Source: Paenarthrobacter ilicis
GTDB lineage: Bacteria > Actinomycetota > Actinomycetes > Actinomycetales > Micrococcaceae
DNA: 64,000 nt
Direction of reading: 5' to 3'
Assembly (NCBI RefSeq): GCF_016907545.1
Contig: NZ_JAFBCD010000001.1
Location: 3,286,001 to 3,350,000 of the forward strand
Below, one piece after another: positions 49,184-58,829 of the stretch (position 1 is the first letter of the stretch; each line of letters opens with the position of its first letter). The position numbers and the translations under genes are program-made. The notes under the pieces were generated by a model. It saw only the letters and a list, made by a program, of their open reading frames with translations, was not told the DNA's origin and did no database searches.

Positions 49184-49621
49184 ATGTTCGGTTCGAAGAA
49201 GAAGCTCAAGGGTCTGGTGGAGCAGCTCAGGCCCGACTTGAGTCGTGAGTCGCTGGGCGTCGGACCCAACTTCCCTGGAATCGCCCCGAATCCACTCCTA
49301 AGCAGTGAAGCTCGGAAGCGCACTGCGGAACTGCGTACTGGGACGCTTGCGCTCGGAGTCCTCGTCGACTGGCGCGAGGTCAACAACAACCCACGCGTCG
49401 TCATGATGTTCGATGTGGAGACTGCCGAGGGTATTTCCTTTCGCGGTATCGCGGACGAAAGCCTAACCATCACCGCTCTCACTCGACTCGCCCCAGGACA
49501 GACGTTGCCAGTGCGCTACAGGCCAGCCGTCATGGATCATTACGTCGCACTGGCCACGGACGCGGACCCCGCCGATGTTCAGCAGCTCTCTGACGTGATC
49601 GCGAGCCGCAAGCGGCCCTGA
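49184..49621 (+). CDS. Protein of unknown function
   Basis: A 145-residue soluble protein (MFGSKKKLKGLVEQLRPDLSR start; LALGVLVDWREVNNNPRVVMMFDVET; LPVRYRPAVMDHYVALAT). The central part looks like a small beta domain of the DUF3592-like type but this is a weak resemblance. ATG at 49184 has GAGGGG nine bases upstream. Convergent with the Gfo/Idh/MocA gene. Confidence 0.65.
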   Translation: MFGSKKKLKGLVEQLRPDLSRESLGVGPNFPGIAPNPLLSSEARKRTAELRTGTLALGVLVDWREVNNNPRVVMMFDVETAEGISFRGIADESLTITALTRLAPGQTLPVRYRPAVMDHYVALATDADPADVQQLSDVIASRKRP

Positions 49622-49631
49622 CCCGAAGCTC

Positions 49632-50801
49632 CTAACTAACCCGAACCGGTTCCTTCACCTCCGTCACCACACTCCTGTTCCGTGCCGACTCCTCGACGGC
49701 GGCCAGCACCCGCTGGATTTGGAGCCCGTCATCGAACGACGGCGATGGCTGGCTTCCGTCGCGAACGGCAAGGAGGAAGTCGCGGACCTGGTGCGTGAAC
49801 GTGTGCTCCCAACCGATGATGTGCCCCTGTGGCCACCACGCCGCAGCGTAAGGATGCTCGGGTTCGTTGACCAGGATCCGCCGGAACCCTTGCTCCCGCA
49901 CGGGAAGTGTGGCGTCCAGAAAGCCGAGTTCGTTCAGGTTCTCCAGATCAAACGTCAAAGACCCCAACGATCCATAGATTTCTATCTTCAGTGAGTTCTT
50001 CTGTCCCGTAGCCACTCGTGACGCTTCTACCGACGCGCTGAAGCCGCCGGTCAGGCCCAAAGTGGCCCACGCGGCGTCGTCGACTGTCACTTTCTCCAGC
50101 CCAGCGGCACCGGGGCGCTCGGCCACGAAAGTTCTCAACGTTCCGGTCACCTCAGTAACGGTCTGACCCGTCAGGTATTGGACTTGGTCGATGGCGTGGG
50201 AGGCGATGTCGCCGAGCGCCCCGGACCCGGCCGTCTCCTTGCGGAGCCGCCAGCTCATGGAGGCGTCGACGTCGGAAAGCCAGTCCTGCAGGTAGGCGGC
50301 ACGGACGTGCCGCACGGTTCCGAGACGTCCTTCGGCAATCAGTTCGCGGGCCAATGCGAGTGCAGGGACGCGACGGTAGTTGAAGCCGATCATCGATTGC
50401 ACGCCCCGGGCGCGCGCCGAAGCAGCAGCGTCCGCCATCAACTCAGCCTCTTCCAGAGTGTTGGCCAGCGGCTTCTCCACGAGCACATGCTTCCCGGCAG
50501 CCAGAGCTTCCAGAGCGATCTCCGCGTGCATCCAACCCGGCGCGCAGATATCCACAATGTCGATGTCGTCCCGCGCAATCACGGAACGCCAGTCGGTAGC
50601 TGACTCGGCCCAACCGTACTTGGCGGCGGCTTCGGCCACCGCCGAGGCGTCCCGGCCAACCAGCACTTTCTGTTCGAAGGCCGGGACGTCGAAGAAGCTG
50701 GCCACGTTCCGCCACGCATTCGAGTGGGCCTTGCCCATGAAGGCGTAGCCAATGGCGGCCACACCCAGCGGACGGCCCGCGGGAGGAAGGGAAGTGCTCA
50801 T
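49632..50801 (-). CDS. Gfo/Idh/MocA family oxidoreductase (2)
   Basis: A 389-residue protein: N-terminal Rossmann part (VAAIGYAFMGKAHSNAWRNV; AGWMHAEIALEALAAGKHVLVEKPLANTLEEAE, the EKP motif with catalytic Lys) and a C-terminal alpha/beta domain (GFNYRRVPALALARELI; DIASHAIDQVQYLTGQ). Oxidises a sugar or polyol with NAD(P). Last gene of the sugar operon, after ThuA. ATG at 50801 is preferred to the long upstream extension. Confidence 0.9.
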   Translation of the reverse strand: MSTSLPPAGRPLGVAAIGYAFMGKAHSNAWRNVASFFDVPAFEQKVLVGRDASAVAEAAAKYGWAESATDWRSVIARDDIDIVDICAPGWMHAEIALEALAAGKHVLVEKPLANTLEEAELMADAAASARARGVQSMIGFNYRRVPALALARELIAEGRLGTVRHVRAAYLQDWLSDVDASMSWRLRKETAGSGALGDIASHAIDQVQYLTGQTVTEVTGTLRTFVAERPGAAGLEKVTVDDAAWATLGLTGGFSASVEASRVATGQKNSLKIEIYGSLGSLTFDLENLNELGFLDATLPVREQGFRRILVNEPEHPYAAAWWPQGHIIGWEHTFTHQVRDFLLAVRDGSQPSPSFDDGLQIQRVLAAVEESARNRSVVTEVKEPVRVS

Positions 50802-50805
50802 CGTC

Positions 50806-51555
50806 CTACGCCCCCTCGAACCAGCCCCGCGAAGGGTTGGAAACCTCGGGCGCCTCCCGGAAGACACCAGGCTGCGCCGCCCAGCCAACCCCGTTGGCGA
50901 TGACCTTCTGGATCTGCGGCTGGTGGTACACGGGGTATTCCTGATCGCCGGGGCTGAAGTAGAAAATCCGGCCCTTGCCGCGGGAGAAGGTCACACCGGA
51001 GCGGAACACCTCTCCCCCGGTAAACGAGCTGATGAAGATCAGGTCGTCGGGTTCTGGGATATCGAACAGTTCGCCGTACATTTCCTGCTGCGGAATGACG
51101 ATCGGGCTCTCAACGCCGGCTGCGATCGGGTGCGACGGCTTGACCGTCCACACCAGCTCGCGTTCGCCCTCATTTCGCCATTTCAGCGAGCATGTAGTGC
51201 CCAGCAGCCGGGTGAAGATCTTGGCGAAGTGCCCCGAGTGCAGCACCACCAAGCCCATGCCGCCGAGGACGTGGCGCTGTACGCGCTCCACTACTTCCTC
51301 AGCGACTTCCCCATGGGCGATATGCCCCCACCACAGCAGCACGTCGGTCTGCTCCAGGACTTCCTCGGAGAGCCCGTGCTCGGGATCAGCCAAGGTGGCC
51401 GTCGTGATTTCGGAGTCTGGGTAGAAGCCGCGCAGTCCGGCGGCAATAGCGCCGTGGATCCCTTCGGGGTACATCTCGCCGATCGTGGCGGGCTCGTTGC
51501 GGGCCTCGTGAACGGCCTCGTTCCAGACAACAATCTTCAATTTCGCATCAGACAT
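50806..51555 (-). CDS. ThuA-like protein of a sugar operon
   Basis: A 249-residue protein matching ThuA-like 'trehalose utilisation' proteins: [35 protein letters not shown] at the start, [31 protein letters not shown] and [12 protein letters not shown]. ThuA works with Gfo/Idh/MocA ThuB in rhizobial trehalose/disaccharide use, and the same partner families are here. Sits between two Gfo/Idh/MocA dehydrogenases, one base after the preceding gene's stop. Confidence 0.88.
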   Translation of the reverse strand: MSDAKLKIVVWNEAVHEARNEPATIGEMYPEGIHGAIAAGLRGFYPDSEITTATLADPEHGLSEEVLEQTDVLLWWGHIAHGEVAEEVVERVQRHVLGGMGLVVLHSGHFAKIFTRLLGTTCSLKWRNEGERELVWTVKPSHPIAAGVESPIVIPQQEMYGELFDIPEPDDLIFISSFTGGEVFRSGVTFSRGKGRIFYFSPGDQEYPVYHQPQIQKVIANGVGWAAQPGVFREAPEVSNPSRGWFEGA

Positions 51556-51556
51556 T

Positions 51557-52660
51557 TCAGAGCACCACTTCACGTTGTTCGAGGGCGGATTTGTAGCAGG
51601 CGTCGAGCACCAGGGCCCGGCTGAGGGCGAGCGAACCGTCGTGGCTTCCCCACACGGTCTCGCCACCGCGGACGGCGGCAATGAAATCGTCGACGACGGC
51701 CTGGTGGGCTCGCCCGGGCTCGGCCACCACCTCGAAGTCGGCGTTCTCACCGTCCTTCTCGGTGAAAACATGGACATCCGCGACCGGGTTCTCGGAGGCG
51801 CCGACCGAGCGCAAGTCCGCTCCGCCGTCGGTCCCGTAAACGGTGAAGTCCATCAGGTCCCGCTCGTCGCGGTACGTGGCCCAACCAGCTTCCAGGATCA
51901 GGGTCCCGCCGCCTTCCAGCCGGATGAACGCGGAGGCGAAGTCTTCCACTTCAAACTTGTGGCTGGAGTTCGACGCCGTGTAGCGGGCGTTGCCGCCGAG
52001 GCCGCGCGGGCCGAGTTCGGAATGGGTCGACGCCGAGACGGCCAGCACCTTGGGCTCGCCCAGGAGGTGCAGCGAGTAGTCCAGGACGTGCACGCCGATG
52101 TCAGCAAGCGGACCGCCACCGGCGAGTTCCGGGTTGGTGAACCAGCTGCCCAGCATCGGAATGCCTTGGCGCCGGAGCCACGATGCCTTGGCGTAGTACG
52201 GGCGACCCAGCGTCCCGGCGTCTATCACTTCCTTGAGCGCCTGGATGTCGCCGCGGCGGCGGTGGTTGAACGCGACGTCCAGGACGCGGCCGGCCTTACG
52301 GGCGGCGTCCACCATCTGTTGACCTTCGACGGCGTTGCGCGCCAACGGCTTTTCGCTCAGCACATGCAGTCCCCGCTCGAGCGACGCAATCGCGATGGGT
52401 GCGTGCAGGAACGTCGGCACGGCGACGCTGACGGCGTCCAGGCCTTCGAGCTCGATCATGTCCTCCCAGCGGGCGAAGGCGTGGGGAATGCTGTATTCCT
52501 CCTTCAGCTGGGCAAGAAGATCAGGTTCCATACCGGCGACGGCGACGATCTCGACGCCGTCGATATTGCTGTACGCCTTGAGGTGCTGCTGGCCGGCCCA
52601 ACCGATGCCCACAACTCCCACCTTGAGGGTTGTGGACGGGGCCTGCTGCTGAATGCTCAC
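51557..52660 (-). CDS. Gfo/Idh/MocA family oxidoreductase (1)
   Basis: A 367-residue enzyme: [61 protein letters not shown] with the EKP motif, and the C-terminal [18 protein letters not shown]. Sequence-divergent from the second dehydrogenase of the operon, so it may act on the other half of a disaccharide or on the next step. First gene after the permease genes. Confidence 0.9.
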   Translation of the reverse strand: MSIQQQAPSTTLKVGVVGIGWAGQQHLKAYSNIDGVEIVAVAGMEPDLLAQLKEEYSIPHAFARWEDMIELEGLDAVSVAVPTFLHAPIAIASLERGLHVLSEKPLARNAVEGQQMVDAARKAGRVLDVAFNHRRRGDIQALKEVIDAGTLGRPYYAKASWLRRQGIPMLGSWFTNPELAGGGPLADIGVHVLDYSLHLLGEPKVLAVSASTHSELGPRGLGGNARYTASNSSHKFEVEDFASAFIRLEGGGTLILEAGWATYRDERDLMDFTVYGTDGGADLRSVGASENPVADVHVFTEKDGENADFEVVAEPGRAHQAVVDDFIAAVRGGETVWGSHDGSLALSRALVLDACYKSALEQREVVL

Positions 52661-52697
52661 GTTGTTCCTGTTCTTTCTGTTGTTACTAGGTTTGGGG

Positions 52698-53597
52698 TTA
52701 GCCCTTGACGGCGCCGGCCGTCATGCCGGAAACGATGCGCTTCTGGCACACGAGCACCAGGATCACGAGCGGGACAGTGATGATCACCGACGCTGCGCTG
52801 ATGGTGCCGAGGGGTTGGTCGAACTCGCTGGTGCCGCTGAAGAAGGCAATCGCCACCGGGACGGGACGGGATTCCGGAGAGGTGGTCAGAGTGACGGCCA
52901 GGAGGAATTCGTTCCAGACCGAGATGAACACCAGGATCGCCGTGGTCGCCAGGCCGGGAACCGCCAGCGGCAGGATCACCTTGCGGAAGGCGACAAACGG
53001 CGTAGCGCCATCCATGTACGCGGATTCCTCCAGCTCACGCGGGATCTCCTTGAAGAACGACGTCAGCGTGTAGATCGCCAGCGGCAACGCAAACGTCAGC
53101 TTCGGGATGATGAGGCCGAGCAAGGTGTCGTACAGCCCGATCTCGCGCCAGATGGAGAACATCGGCGCCGCGATGGCGATGGCCGGGAACGTGGTGACCG
53201 AGAGGATCAGCGTCAGGATCATCGCCTTGCGGCGCATCTTCAACCGGGCCAGCGCATAGGCGGCGAAGGACGCGAACACCAGCGCCACGGTTGTAGTCAC
53301 GACGGCGATAATCACCGAGTTGCGCAAGGCCAGGAGGAACTCGGGGTTCTGGAAGACCACCAGATAGTTCTCGAGTGTCGGCTGGCTCGGGAAGAGCTCG
53401 CCTTGGGACAGGCTCGCGCCCTTCTTGAGCGAGGTGTTCACCAGCCAGTAGAACGGGATGAGCGAGAAAGCCATGACGGCCACCACGAACACCCACACCA
53501 GTGGATGCAGTTTCGATTCCCCACGCAAGCGACGCTTCGGCGCCTTGGGGCGCGTGGCGAGTTCCGCCGTCGGGCGTTCTGCAATCAGCGTGCTCAT
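52698..53597 (-). CDS. Sugar ABC transporter permease (MalG-type)
   Basis: A 299-residue permease with six membrane segments and the EAA loop (EIPRELEESAYMDGATPFVAFRKVILPLAVPG). C-terminal part WNEFLLAVTLT and SGMTAGAVKG match CUT1 MalG-type proteins. ATG at 53597 overlaps the stop of the other permease by four bases. Confidence 0.92.
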   Translation of the reverse strand: MSTLIAERPTAELATRPKAPKRRLRGESKLHPLVWVFVVAVMAFSLIPFYWLVNTSLKKGASLSQGELFPSQPTLENYLVVFQNPEFLLALRNSVIIAVVTTTVALVFASFAAYALARLKMRRKAMILTLILSVTTFPAIAIAAPMFSIWREIGLYDTLLGLIIPKLTFALPLAIYTLTSFFKEIPRELEESAYMDGATPFVAFRKVILPLAVPGLATTAILVFISVWNEFLLAVTLTTSPESRPVPVAIAFFSGTSEFDQPLGTISAASVIITVPLVILVLVCQKRIVSGMTAGAVKG

Positions 53598-54523
53598 TGT
53601 TCCTCCTTCGCGACGTCGCGGATGTTGCCGCCGGCGAAGCGGACGTAGATGACCGAGACCGCCATGACGGTGAGGAAGGTCAGGATGGACAGCGCCGATC
53701 CTTCGCCCACCAGCCGGTTTTCGCGCAGTTGCGTGTAGGCGAGCATGGACATGGATTCGGTGCCGTTGGCACCGCGGGTGAGGACGAACGGCAGGTCGAA
53801 GACGCGGAGGGCATCCATGGTGCGGAAGATCGCGGCGAGGACGATTGCCGGGCGCAGGAGCGGCAGGGTGATGTTGACGAAGGTCTGCCATTTGCTGGCG
53901 CCGTCGAGTTCCGCGGCCTCGTACGTTTCGGCGGAGATGACCTGCAGGCCGGCCAGGATGATGAGCGCCGCGAAGGGCGTGGTCTTCCAGACGTCGGCCA
54001 TGACGATCACGGCCATCGCATAGCCGTGCTCACCGAGCCAGACAACGTCGCCGCCCGGCAGCCCCAGCGTGGAGAGGACGTTGGTGACCAGGCCCATGTT
54101 GGGCTGGAACATCGTCTGCCAAGTGATGGCGCTTACCACGGTGATGATCGCGTACGGCAGCAGAACCACGGTGCGCAGGACGGCGCGGCCCTTGAACGCG
54201 AGGTTCAGCAGGAGCGCCATGGCCGTGCCGAGGACGAGTTCCAAACTGACGGAGAGACCCGCGAAGAGGAAGGTCTGGCCGAACGCCGCCCACCACTCGC
54301 TGCTGGTGAGGGCGGTGATGTAGTTTTCCAGTCCGACAAAGCGGGACAGGCCTGCGGTGCGGACGCTGTACTGGTTCAACGAGAGCCAGATCGCGTAGCC
54401 GATGGGGACCGCCGCCACCAGCGCCATGATGACCAGCGACGGAGCGGTCATGCGAAACGCGAGCTTGCGTTCGGCGCGGTCGCGACCGCTTGTGCGGCTT
54501 GGCGGGATTGTTTTGATGGTCAT
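53594..54523 (-). CDS. Sugar ABC transporter permease (MalF-type)
   Basis: A 309-residue permease: FRMTAPSLVIMALVAAVPIGYAIWLS as the first helix, then EAA motif in AETYEAAELDGASKWQTFVNITLPLLRP. CUT1 family. No ATPase gene lies in the operon, which is common when a shared MsmK-like ATPase serves several importers. Confidence 0.92.
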   Translation of the reverse strand: MTIKTIPPSRTSGRDRAERKLAFRMTAPSLVIMALVAAVPIGYAIWLSLNQYSVRTAGLSRFVGLENYITALTSSEWWAAFGQTFLFAGLSVSLELVLGTAMALLLNLAFKGRAVLRTVVLLPYAIITVVSAITWQTMFQPNMGLVTNVLSTLGLPGGDVVWLGEHGYAMAVIVMADVWKTTPFAALIILAGLQVISAETYEAAELDGASKWQTFVNITLPLLRPAIVLAAIFRTMDALRVFDLPFVLTRGANGTESMSMLAYTQLRENRLVGEGSALSILTFLTVMAVSVIYVRFAGGNIRDVAKEEQ

Positions 54524-54525
54524 GA

Positions 54526-55842
54526 CTAGAAGCTCGCCTTGGCGGTGGTGATTTCCTCGGTCATCTTCTGCACGGCTTCCTCGGTGGATGCGGTGCCGGA
54601 AAGAACGGCGTAGACGTTCTTGTAGATCGCCTGGGAGATCTGGGGGTAGACCGGGGAGATCGGGCGCGGCTTGGCACCCTTCACCGAGGCGAGGAGTTCC
54701 GTGGCGAACGGCATCTTCTGCAGTACCGCAGCGTCAGAGTAGGCAGCTTCGTTGACGGGTGCCTGGGAGTAGTCCATGGCCACGTGCTTCTGCCACTCCG
54801 GACTGGTGGCGTAGTCGATGAACGCGACAGCCCCGGCCTGGTTGGTGGAGTGGGCCGAGATCGCGAGGTTCCAGCCGCCCAGCACGCCGGAAGCCTTGCC
54901 GCCTTCCCAAGCCGGCAGCGGCGCGACCGCGATGCTTGATGCCAGCGGTGTCGCGTTGAGCAGACGGTACACGTGCGGCCAGTTGCGCTGGTATCCGAAG
55001 TCTCCGGACTCGTAGGCGAGGCGGGCCGGGTCTTCGTTGTAAGTCAGGACTGCGCGGTCGGCGGAACCGTTCTTGAGTCCGTCGCTCATGAAGTTGAGGA
55101 CGTCGCGGGTTTCCTTGGAGTCGATCTTGACGTCGCCCTGCTCGTTGAGCACTTCGCCGCCTGCGCTGTAGAGCATTTCGAGGAAGTTCACCGTGAGGCC
55201 CTCGTACTGCTTGCCCTGGTAGACGAAGCCGTTGCCGGGAGCCTTGGCGGCTTCCGCGTAGAGCTGCTGCCAGGACTCGGGCTTGGCTACCTTGTCCTTC
55301 TGGTAGTAGATCAATCCCGCGTTGGTGAAGAACGGCGAGGCCCAGTACTTGTCCTGGTACTTGGTGGTTTCCACTGTGGAGGGAATGAGCCGGTCCTTGT
55401 TGGCCTCCACCAGCTTGGTCTGGTCCAACAGCCAACCTTGGGAGGCGAACTCGGAGGTCCAGATGACGTCCGTGATGAAGAGGTCACACTCGGTGGACTT
55501 GCCTTCGAGCCGCTGCACGATCTGCGTGCGGGCTTCATCCGTGGTGGCGCCGATCTCGGTGTACTTGGCCGTGACCTTGCCGTTTGCCTTGGTGAACGCC
55601 TCCGCCGTGCCCTTGTAGATGCCGCTCGCGTCCTTGACGCCGCATATGTTGACGGCACCGCTGGCATTAGCGCCCGACGCCGGATCGGCAGCTGCCGGTA
55701 GCTCGGCGCCTTGGGGTGCGGCTCCCCCGCCGCACGCGCTGAGGAGGAGGGCCGCGGCTAGTGCGGTCGCTGCCAGTGCTTTTCGGTTTCGCGGTGATGC
55801 GGCGCTGGTCTGGAGCGGGAGAGCAGGTCGGTTCAAGTCCAC
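54526..55842 (-). CDS. Sugar ABC transporter solute-binding lipoprotein
   Basis: A 438-residue protein with a lipoprotein signal (LAATALAAALLLSACGGG, lipobox LSAC) and the CUT1 binding-protein pattern (VNICGVKDASGIYKGTAEAFTKANGK; GLIYYQKDKVAKPESWQQLYAEA; GALGGWNLAISAHSTNQ-type). GTG at 55842 has AGGAG six bases upstream. Two LacI operators lie 100-160 bases upstream, so this is the first gene of the regulated operon. Confidence 0.92.
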   Translation of the reverse strand: MDLNRPALPLQTSAASPRNRKALAATALAAALLLSACGGGAAPQGAELPAAADPASGANASGAVNICGVKDASGIYKGTAEAFTKANGKVTAKYTEIGATTDEARTQIVQRLEGKSTECDLFITDVIWTSEFASQGWLLDQTKLVEANKDRLIPSTVETTKYQDKYWASPFFTNAGLIYYQKDKVAKPESWQQLYAEAAKAPGNGFVYQGKQYEGLTVNFLEMLYSAGGEVLNEQGDVKIDSKETRDVLNFMSDGLKNGSADRAVLTYNEDPARLAYESGDFGYQRNWPHVYRLLNATPLASSIAVAPLPAWEGGKASGVLGGWNLAISAHSTNQAGAVAFIDYATSPEWQKHVAMDYSQAPVNEAAYSDAAVLQKMPFATELLASVKGAKPRPISPVYPQISQAIYKNVYAVLSGTASTEEAVQKMTEEITTAKASF

Positions 55843-55943
55843 AAGTGGCTCCTTTGGTGGCTGTGGGCGAGTGGGGTTCAGGACGCGTTTTGGCTGTCCC
55901 GCGTACTGAGGGTGGCTTCTTTGCCGGTGGTTCTTGTGATCCA

Positions 55944-56002
55944 TGGAATCGATTCCAAATGTGTTCAAAAGAATCGGCCTTACGGCCGTGGAATCGATTC
56001 CA
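55944..56002. promoter_or_regulatory. Twin LacI-type operators
   Basis: The perfect 14-bp palindrome TGGAATCGATTCCA occurs at 55944-55957 and again at 55989-56002, 45 bases apart start to start. They lie between the LacI gene and the binding-protein gene. The CG centre and arm pattern are typical of LacI-family operators. Confidence 0.85.
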
Positions 56003-56042
56003 AAGTAGTGTGACAGGGACCACGGAGGGCTGTCAACCCTCT

Positions 56043-57038
56043 TTATTTGGTGGAGTCTCGTATGACGAGTTCGTGCGGGAGGAAGGTTCGTCCCTTGCGA
56101 TGTGAACCCTCGACGGTCATCCGCTCCAGGAGTTCAGCGAAGGCCACGCGGCCCATCTCGTAGGCGGGTTGACGGACGGTGGTCAGCTCCGGGACGCACA
56201 TTTCTGCTTGGGCCGAGTCGTCGAAACCGGCTACGGCAATGTCTTGTGGAACTCGTAGTCCGGCGTCCGTGAGTTCACGGACGCAACCTGCTGCGACTAC
56301 GTCGGTTCCGCAGAAGACTGCATCCGGAAGGTCTTTCGTCTCCAGGAGCTTCTTTGTGAGACTACGACCGGCGTGGAACCCGAAGTTGCCCTCTCCCAGC
56401 AGGATCTGGTCTTCTTCCAAGCCTGCTTCCTTGAGTGCCTGGCGGAAGCCCTCCTCGCGCAGCCGGCCGGAGCGGGCGCCTCTATGAGCGAGCATGGCCA
56501 GCTTCTTGGCACCGGTGTCAATGAGGTGCTTGGTGATGTCGTAAGCGGCCTGGCGGTCATCGATCGACACACCGAATGCCGCCTCGGCGTCGACGATTTC
56601 ACAGACCTGGACAACGCTCATTTGCTCGGCAACTGTGTTGACGTCATCGTCCGGCATCGTTGGCGAGAAGATCACCAAGCCGTCCACGGAGCCGTTGCGC
56701 AGCATGTCGACGAGTTGCTGTTCGCGGTCGAGGTCTCCGTCGGTCGCTGCAATGAGGCTGACGTAGCCCGAGTCCGCCGCGGCGTCGCCGACACCTCGGA
56801 AAACTTCACTGATCACGAGCGAATCCAGGTTCTTGGCGAGTGCCAGGACGCGCATTGTGCGGTCTCTCCGGAGATCCCTTGCTGAGGCGAGAGGGCGGTA
56901 GCTGAGCTCCTTTATGGCGGCGTTGACCTTCTCCTTGGCCGACGAACTGACAGCCGAACTACCATTCAGAACGCGCGACACCGTCCCCACGGACACACCC
57001 GCCGTTTTGGCGACGTCCTGAACTGTGGGCCGAGCCAT
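56043..57038 (-). CDS. LacI family transcriptional regulator
   Basis: A 331-residue repressor: HTH and hinge MARPTVQDVAKTAGVSVGTVSRVLNGSSAVSSSAKEKVNAAIKEL, then a periplasmic-binding-protein-like ligand domain (VSLIAATDGDLDREQQLVDML; GLVIFSPT; GFDDSAQAEMCVPELTTV). The ATG at 57038 begins with the usual LacI N-terminus. Immediately upstream of the sugar operon on the same strand, with twin perfect operators between, so it probably represses the operon and may also affect itself. Confidence 0.93.
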   Translation of the reverse strand: MARPTVQDVAKTAGVSVGTVSRVLNGSSAVSSSAKEKVNAAIKELSYRPLASARDLRRDRTMRVLALAKNLDSLVISEVFRGVGDAAADSGYVSLIAATDGDLDREQQLVDMLRNGSVDGLVIFSPTMPDDDVNTVAEQMSVVQVCEIVDAEAAFGVSIDDRQAAYDITKHLIDTGAKKLAMLAHRGARSGRLREEGFRQALKEAGLEEDQILLGEGNFGFHAGRSLTKKLLETKDLPDAVFCGTDVVAAGCVRELTDAGLRVPQDIAVAGFDDSAQAEMCVPELTTVRQPAYEMGRVAFAELLERMTVEGSHRKGRTFLPHELVIRDSTK

Positions 57039-57589
57039 ACGATTATCCTTCCGCGAGCAGTGACGATGGTCCTTGCCGCCATGCAACTTCCGTGCCCACA
57101 GGCGCTCCTCAGCATATCTGGAGTATGGAGAGCGATGTGGGCTGATGGGTCAGTCGAAGTTACACCGCTGGCGCGATCACTGAAAGCGGTCATAAGGGTA
57201 CCGACTCGGGGATGGGGCGTGCCGTGCCACTACGCTAAACAACGAACCAACACCACCTGCCAAAGTCTCGTCAAAGGCGTGAACTCATCAACATTGAGAA
57301 AATCAACATGAGACAGTTTGCTCGGACATCGCAAACCACTGATACAAGGGCATATGGATTGACCATGACGTCAGGAGAGGGCTCCTGTCAAAGGATCGTT
57401 TGTTAGGACGGGACAGCCAGGCTTGGCAAGTGGCTTGAAGGTGCCCAGTCTCGCGGATGTGGATTTTGTACGCTTCGTGGCGACGCTCGGTAGTGATCGT
57501 TACGCCAATGGGCTTAGGGCGGAAGTTCGTTTGGCGCATATTGTGGCCGGAGATCGAACTAAAGACGCATTCCACTCATCCGGGTACCG
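57039..57589. other. 551-base gene-free stretch
   Basis: No convincing gene on either strand. It contains the LacI promoter and, near 57310-57345, a GAGACAGTTTGCTCGGACA stretch of the type seen at the ends of some actinobacterial IS elements, plus an imperfect hairpin (AGGAGAGGGCTCCT) at about 57372. No partner end was found, so no IS is called. The stretch marks the change to the accessory, lower-GC part of the window. Confidence 0.5.
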
Positions 57590-58036
57590 CTACGGCCGCC
57601 AGACGACGAAGTCGCGGCCGTAGCAATCGTTGCAGTCGCATCTGGGCCAGCCTAGCTTCTTGTCCCAGAAAAGCGCCGATGACTCAGTGGGACCAGCATA
57701 GATCTCCCAATTGCGGTAATCATCCACGAGTTCCTTAATGACCATCCGGCCGATCTGAGCCCCGCTGCGCTGCATGTCCGCACGAACCTCGATCGCGTCG
57801 AGTAAGACGGCTCGGGTTGCCCGCCTATGCGTGTGGCTCGAGTACGTGGGGGTTAGCAGCATGCGCGCCACCTCGTTGTCTCCGTCTAGCGAGTACGACC
57901 GCCATTGGTGATCGGTGCGCCCCATTGAGCGCTCTAACCACATGGAGGGAGTAAAGCCGATATCATCGGCGTAGTTGGGCTGCCACCGTCCATTGACGAG
58001 GGTCGTTTCCGCCAGCACCCACCTAAGCTTGGTCAT
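57590..58036 (-). CDS. GNAT-like acetyltransferase, possible
   Basis: A 148-residue protein. The C-terminal half (LLDAIEVRADMQRSGAQIGRMVIKELVDDYRNWEIYAGPTESSALFWDKKLGW) resembles the acetyl-CoA binding part of GNAT enzymes (V-x-R-S-G-x-G-x-x-L and the later FW..LGW strand). A Cys-rich end (PRCDCNDCYGRDF) is unusual. Weak family signal, so the substrate is unknown. ATG 58036. In the accessory region. Confidence 0.55.
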   Translation of the reverse strand: MTKLRWVLAETTLVNGRWQPNYADDIGFTPSMWLERSMGRTDHQWRSYSLDGDNEVARMLLTPTYSSHTHRRATRAVLLDAIEVRADMQRSGAQIGRMVIKELVDDYRNWEIYAGPTESSALFWDKKLGWPRCDCNDCYGRDFVVWRP

Positions 58037-58160
58037 GCTTCAGACTCGCCGTCCGATCTGGGGTGGTAGGGCGCGCCAGGCGCAGGGCACTTTCTTCAAT
58101 CATTAAGTATCTTTACGCGCTCAGGTTTCCACTGGCTGCGATCACAGTTGCGGGCCAAAG

Positions 58161-58442
58161 TCAGCTGATGGGTTCCTCGCCCTCGCCGGAGCTTGCAGTG
58201 TCACCGTCGCTATCGTCGACCTCAAGCTTGAAATCTCCCGCCCAACTCACGACGGGTCCAAGCCAGCCGTACCTCGAAAGACCCTTCAAGTCGGTTTCTA
58301 CCGTAGCCCCGTTGATGACTTTCAGTACTCGGAAATCAGCAGATATCTGGCGACTCTGGCCTCGCAGCGTTACCTTCGCGAGTTCGCCCTCCTCAAATAC
58401 CCACTCATCGCCGTCGGATATCCATGTCGTCTTAGTAGCCAT
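58161..58442 (-). CDS. Small acidic protein of unknown function
   Basis: A 93-residue soluble protein: beta-rich middle (WISDGDEWVFEEGELAKVTLRG; SADFRVLKVINGATVETDLKGL) and an acidic tail (DDSDGDTASSGEGEE). No known family seen. Same strand as the GNAT-like gene. Confidence 0.6.
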   Translation of the reverse strand: MATKTTWISDGDEWVFEEGELAKVTLRGQSRQISADFRVLKVINGATVETDLKGLSRYGWLGPVVSWAGDFKLEVDDSDGDTASSGEGEEPIS

Positions 58443-58829
58443 ATCGCGATGCTACAGCACCCGATGCCCGGCTAACCCAAGGGAGGAAACGAATCGTCTC
58501 CCAGCTGTAATTCTGCTCAACGTTTGATTGCTACTTGCTGGGAAGGGTGGCACAAACGATCGGTTGCACCTAACTTCTTGTACACGGAACGTCTGATACA
58601 TGGTGGGCATTGGAAGATGCAGGTCAGAGGTAGCCGAATCACGCCGGCCCCGCTGCCCCCAAGGGGCCGCTATCCCCCAAGGGGCCGCTATGTTGGATGT
58701 CTCCCGACCCGTTTCCCCATGAGCGCTTCGCTGGCACGGTGAGAGACCGGCCAACGGGCACCTTGGTGGTGACTCGGCATAATCTGAAGCTTGGACATGA
58801 GACGCAAGCTTTGAACACGAGGGTTAATT
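58443..58829. other. 387-base spacer with a tandem repeat
   Basis: Between divergent genes; probably holds both promoters. The one clear structure is the 18-bp tandem repeat at 58657-58692. Otherwise nothing coding is seen. Confidence 0.55.
58657..58692. repeat. 18-bp perfect tandem repeat
   Basis: CCCCCAAGGGGCCGCTAT at 58657-58674 and again at 58675-58692. Each unit contains a self-complementary CCCC-AA-GGGG. About 140 bases upstream of the HEPN gene. Confidence 0.8.

Noticed and set aside
57303..57575. Minus-strand 90-residue frame and an IS-end-like GAGACAGTTTGCTCGGACA
   Set aside because: The frame has no protein character and no second IS end or target duplication is present.
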